From Terriglobia bacterium (GTDB lineage: Bacteria > Acidobacteriota > Terriglobia > Terriglobales > Acidobacteriaceae): a stretch of 64,000 bases of DNA. The notes under the pieces were generated by a model, which saw only the letters and a program-made list of their open reading frames with translations, was not told where the DNA came from and searched no databases. Below, piece by piece: positions 63,081 to 64,000 of the stretch (position 1 is its first letter; every line of letters begins with the position of its first letter). The translations under genes and the position numbers were made by a program. The stretch spans positions 1 to 64,000 of the forward strand of contig JAIQFH010000030.1 in NCBI GenBank assembly GCA_020073385.1, written 5' to 3'.

Positions 63081-64000
63081 CTAAGGAGTGATCACAATCG
63101 ACGTTGGCGTTGCCGGAACCGCGTACGACCCAATCGAAGTCAGCGCTCCCGTGCTCGTATTCAGGCTGAACGATTGGATCACTGAGCTGGACTGATTTCC
63201 CACGAACACATACTTGCCGCTGGAATCAGAGGCGATGAAATTCGGCTGCGCTCCGGTCGTGAATGGCGAACCGGTGAGCAGAGTCAGCCCTCCATCGGAC
63301 CCGATCGAATATGCAGCCAGATTGCTGGAGCCCTGATTTGCTACGTAGAGGTATTTGCCGGACTTGTCGATGAGCAAGTTCACCGGTCCGTTAAAAGTCT
63401 CACCAATCGGCGAGCCAAGCGCAGTAAGCGATCCGTCGGAATTGATCGTGAACGTCGAAATGCTGCTGTCCTGTTTGTTCGCCGTGTACAAGTGCGATCC
63501 TGTGGAATCAATTGCCAACCCGAACGGGTTGTTCCCGGTCAAGACTACGGCCGGAGCCCCTAGCACGCCCTGACTCACCGGAAATGCTTCAATCCAACCC
63601 TGCGCTTCCTGTCCCGTGATGTACAAGAAATTTCCCGAGGGCGCCAAAGCCATGTTCATCGCCGAAAGGCCGATCGGTGCTGTCGCGCCACCAGTCTGCT
63701 GGACCGTAGTCAGCGCGCCACCCGTCCCGATCGAAAACACTGAAATGTCATTTGATAGCGAATTCGCCACATACAGGAAGTTCCCGGATGGGTCCATTAC
63801 CAGAAGCGTAGGTGACGTGCCGGCAGGCTGCCTGGGCGTCACTTCCGTCAGTCCCCCTGTGCTCGAAATCGTGTACAGCGAAATGTTGTTGCTGCCGGAG
63901 TTAGCCGCGTACAGATACTTTCCCGAAGGATGAATCGCCAGCGACTCAACCGCTGACCCCGCCGCAATCGGACTGCCCGATAGTTGGTTCAGCACCCCCG
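63081..64000 (-). CDS. Beta-propeller lactonase-type protein, 5' end beyond the window
   Basis: At least 304 residues are inside the window; the reading frame continues past 64000, so the start is not seen. It is a repeat protein with units such as IHPSGKYLYAANSGSNNISLYTI, MDPSGNFLYVANSLSNDISVFSI and IDKSGKYLYVANQGSSNLAAYSI, each ~43 residues: the YVTN/6-phosphogluconolactonase-like propeller. Enzyme activity cannot be told from binding. It lies 15 bp before the aminotransferase start in the same direction. Confidence 0.8.
   Translation of the reverse strand, partial: GVLNQLSGSPIAAGSAVESLAIHPSGKYLYAANSGSNNISLYTISSTGGLTEVTPRQPAGTSPTLLVMDPSGNFLYVANSLSNDISVFSIGTGGALTTVQQTGGATAPIGLSAMNMALAPSGNFLYITGQEAQGWIEAFPVSQGVLGAPAVVLTGNNPFGLAIDSTGSHLYTANKQDSSISTFTINSDGSLTALGSPIGETFNGPVNLLIDKSGKYLYVANQGSSNLAAYSIGSDGGLTLLTGSPFTTGAQPNFIASDSSGKYVFVGNQSSSVIQSFSLNTSTGALTSIGSYAVPATPTSIVITP

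Noticed and set aside
1..64000. CRISPR arrays, rRNA genes, insertion sequences or prophage genes
   Set aside because: No regular repeat-spacer arrays, rRNA-like stretches or transposase/integrase motifs were seen.

Overview
The window looks like chromosomal DNA of a soil-type Acidobacteriota (Terriglobia/'Koribacter'-like). The support is indirect: an acidobacterial-type VWFA-related protein, small cysteine-rich and DUF5818-like secreted proteins, a DUF892 ferritin-like protein, a CRTAC1-type FG-GAP protein, many TPR proteins, and the moderate-high G+C. No rRNA, CRISPR array, phage module or insertion sequence was found. The only tRNA is a tRNA-Ser(UGA).

Layout. (1) 0.2-13.2 kb is a cell-surface polysaccharide-like region: a large TPR/outer-membrane barrel protein with a Wzx-type flippase carrying an unusual C-terminal domain, then, divergently, a multi-membrane-span protein, three exported proteins, a GH99-like lipoprotein and a nucleotidyltransferase-like protein. 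(2) 13.4-17.3 kb holds four orphan response regulators (two REC-only, two NarL-type) around a VWFA-type secreted protein. (3) 17.4-21.2 kb has small secreted or membrane proteins, a frameshifted small gene and a DUF892 protein. (4) 21.4-28.5 kb is a sugar-use locus: secreted TIM-barrel glycosidase, FHS-type sugar transporter, LacI regulator and a second MFS protein, with a 20-bp palindrome in the divergent promoter. (5) 28.4-31.8 kb is a tightly coupled HprK-like / PqqD-like / radical SAM-SPASM / nucleotidyltransferase operon without a visible precursor. (6) 31.9-34.5 kb is an alpha-glucan phosphorylase with an N-terminal GAF domain. (7) 35.2-43.0 kb has a sigma-factor remnant, an ECF sigma/anti-sigma pair, an unknown protein, a TPR-CHAT lipoprotein protease, a sedolisin (S53) protease and a secreted protein.

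(8) 43.0-49.5 kb is the most striking part: an eight-gene minus-strand operon encoding a ubiquitin-like conjugation system. In transcription order it has a membrane trypsin-like protease, a YukD-like ubiquitin-like protein, an E1-like enzyme, a membrane-anchored JAMM peptidase, a multi-span FHA protein, a RING-like/TM2 protein, a GYF_2 membrane protein and an E2-like protein. Catalytic residues expected of the E1, E2, JAMM and trypsin families are visible. Five of the eight proteins have predicted membrane spans, which suggests conjugation and deconjugation at the membrane.

(9) 49.7-58.7 kb: tRNA-Ser, a secreted esterase, a MacB-like permease/ATPase pair plus a full ABC exporter, and a divergent NarL-type sensor kinase/regulator pair translationally coupled to a Tat-exported FG-GAP protein. 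(10) 58.7-64 kb: a type III polyketide synthase / FAD oxidoreductase / YceI operon, a class III aminotransferase, and a beta-propeller protein cut off by the window end.
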